Position numbers and translations under genes: made by a program
Shown: one piece after another, positions 5,663-6,604 of the stretch
Layout: the number at the start of each line of letters is the position of its first letter
Numbering within the stretch: the stretch's first letter is position 1
The notes under the pieces: generated by a model
Databases searched by the model: none
The model's input: the letters and a program-made list of their open reading frames with translations, nothing else
What the model was told of the DNA's origin: nothing
Assembly: GCA_945869715.1 (NCBI GenBank)
Contig: CAMBPP010000079.1
Span: 1-6,604, forward strand
Length of the DNA stretch: 6,604 bases
Reading direction: 5' to 3'
Source: Bifidobacterium breve
GTDB lineage: Bacteria; Actinomycetota; Acidimicrobiia; Acidimicrobiales; Ilumatobacteraceae

Positions 5663-6604
5663 TTACTTGAGCCGATTTAACACTTTGCGCACTGCATCGG
5701 CGCGGTCATCACCTATTTTGTGACCCATGCGGTCAGAAATTTCAAATTCGTCATCGACGAAACCATCTTTGGTTTGCACCACTGCATGGTGCACTTGTAC
5801 GCCTGCATTGCTGAGCGCATAGCTAATTGCAGACAAGAGACCAAGTTGGTCGGGGCCACTAATGCGCAGAACTGAATGCCATGGATGAATGGAGTTGTCG
5901 AGTGCCACCTGTGGTGCTGCGAGAGTCAATTTCCGTGGGTGCAGGCGCCCTTTCAATGACCGCGAGAACAATCGTGAAACATGAACGGGGTCAGGCGGGT
6001 GTGGGGCCTCAACAACAAAGGTGTCGAGCACCGAGTTGTCGGGCCACGTTGCCAAGCTTGCAGATACAACAGAAATTCCTTCATCGGCAAGGACGCCCGA
6101 GAGCCGAGAGAGCAAACCGCGACGGTTGCGACACGCGGCGTTTAGGACGTATTGGCCAGGAGTGGGTGTTGGCTCCACAGTGATGCGCACCTTTCGGCCA
6201 TGTGGGGCAGGCTCAATGAGACGGGCGTGCTCTAGCAGTTCTGCTGGTTCGTGTGCCAAAACATAAGTAGTAGGCGCATGAACAATGCGGTCGAGCAGGG
6301 CCTCGTCGTTGGTGAGTTCGCTTGTTTGGCGGCGGCGTAGATCAGCAAGTGAATCGTCTTCGCCGCTCAATAATTCAGGATGCGCGAGGACGCCTTGCAC
6401 GCCGGTAGTGATGTCGATCATGGCGGCGTGTTGCCAGGGCTCGAGGCCACCTAGAGCATCGGCAAGTAACCGACTGCGTTCCACAATGCCTGGCCGTTTC
6501 AAGCCGTGTGCAATATCGCGAATGAGGCGTTCGTCGGCGCGGTGGGGTTCACTTTCGACGCCAGCACGGAGTAACGCTGCACCATTGAGGAGGTCTTCTA
6601 CTTC
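5663..6604 (-). CDS. glnD: GlnD-like PII nucleotidyltransferase, C-terminal part with two ACT domains (5' end outside window)
   Basis: The open frame runs from the window edge at 6604 to a TAA at 5663-5665, giving 313 residues of the C-terminal part. No start codon is needed inside; a TTG at 6502 is not a credible start because the frame stays open upstream. Counting from the edge, two tandem ACT domains cover about 151-224 (NRRGLLSRLSGVLADEGISV) and 242-313 (DQLGLLSAISYALSNAGV, then TKDGFVDDEFEISD). This is the glutamine-sensing end of GlnD, which adds UMP (enterics) or AMP (Actinobacteria studied) to PII Tyr51 and removes it. Before them, YVLAHEPAELLEHARLI (114-130) fits the GlnD linker. 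The first 100 residues I cannot assign to a domain, and the catalytic nucleotidyltransferase and HD motifs are not in view. The next gene, PII, is the expected substrate. Another ACT-tandem protein is possible but less likely here. Confidence 0.8.
   Translation of the reverse strand, partial: EVEDLLNGAALLRAGVESEPHRADERLIRDIAHGLKRPGIVERSRLLADALGGLEPWQHAAMIDITTGVQGVLAHPELLSGEDDSLADLRRRQTSELTNDEALLDRIVHAPTTYVLAHEPAELLEHARLIEPAPHGRKVRITVEPTPTPGQYVLNAACRNRRGLLSRLSGVLADEGISVVSASLATWPDNSVLDTFVVEAPHPPDPVHVSRLFSRSLKGRLHPRKLTLAAPQVALDNSIHPWHSVLRISGPDQLGLLSAISYALSNAGVQVHHAVVQTKDGFVDDEFEISDRMGHKIGDDRADAVRKVLNRLK

Noticed and set aside
5651..5666. Extra GlnR-like pair GTAAC-n6-TTAAC next to the GlnD-like stop codon
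   Set aside because: Only one half-site matches well, it overlaps coding sequence, and it is 30 bases from the main box, not a multiple of 11, so it is probably chance.
6500..6502. TTG as the start of a short 279-residue ACT protein
   Set aside because: The frame is open up to the window edge with protein-like sequence and no ribosome-binding site is seen, so the gene is better treated as partial.

Overview
The window reads as a nitrogen-assimilation locus of a bacterium, with every recognisable gene on the minus strand, so transcription runs from high to low coordinates. Base composition is moderate by eye. An F420-type FrhB-family flavo/iron-sulfur protein, GlnR-like operator half-sites and Actinobacteria-like PII and Amt sequences suggest an actinobacterium, perhaps a low-to-mid GC lineage such as Acidimicrobiia. 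That taxonomic guess is inference.

Layout in transcription order: (1) the C-terminal half of a GlnD-like PII-modifying enzyme with two ACT domains, 6604-5663, N-terminus outside the window; (2) a 118-bp regulatory gap with a four-half-site GlnR-like box and a likely promoter; (3) a PII gene (GTG start, 5544-5206) overlapping by 11 bp a 494-residue Amt ammonium channel with a predicted signal peptide (5216-3732); (4) a strong hairpin terminator at 3680-3715; (5) a very tight promoter region with a second GlnR-like box and probably a leaderless start; (6) a second operon: a 413-residue Amt without a signal peptide (3627-2386), a second PII (2376-2038), an FrhB/F420-type oxidoreductase beta subunit (2023-836), and an HSL-family alpha/beta-hydrolase (826-1) cut off just after its catalytic His.

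The first six parts form a coherent module. Two ammonium channels, each paired with a PII protein that can plug or release it, sit beside the enzyme that likely modifies the PII T-loop, under what looks like common nitrogen control. The unusual part is the tail of the second operon, where a predicted F420/ferredoxin-type redox protein and an esterase follow PII at short spacing. The FrhB protein may feed reducing power into nitrogen assimilation, but the sequence does not show its partner. There is no gene-free stretch above 300 bases, and I saw no tRNA, rRNA, CRISPR, insertion sequence or obvious repeat array.
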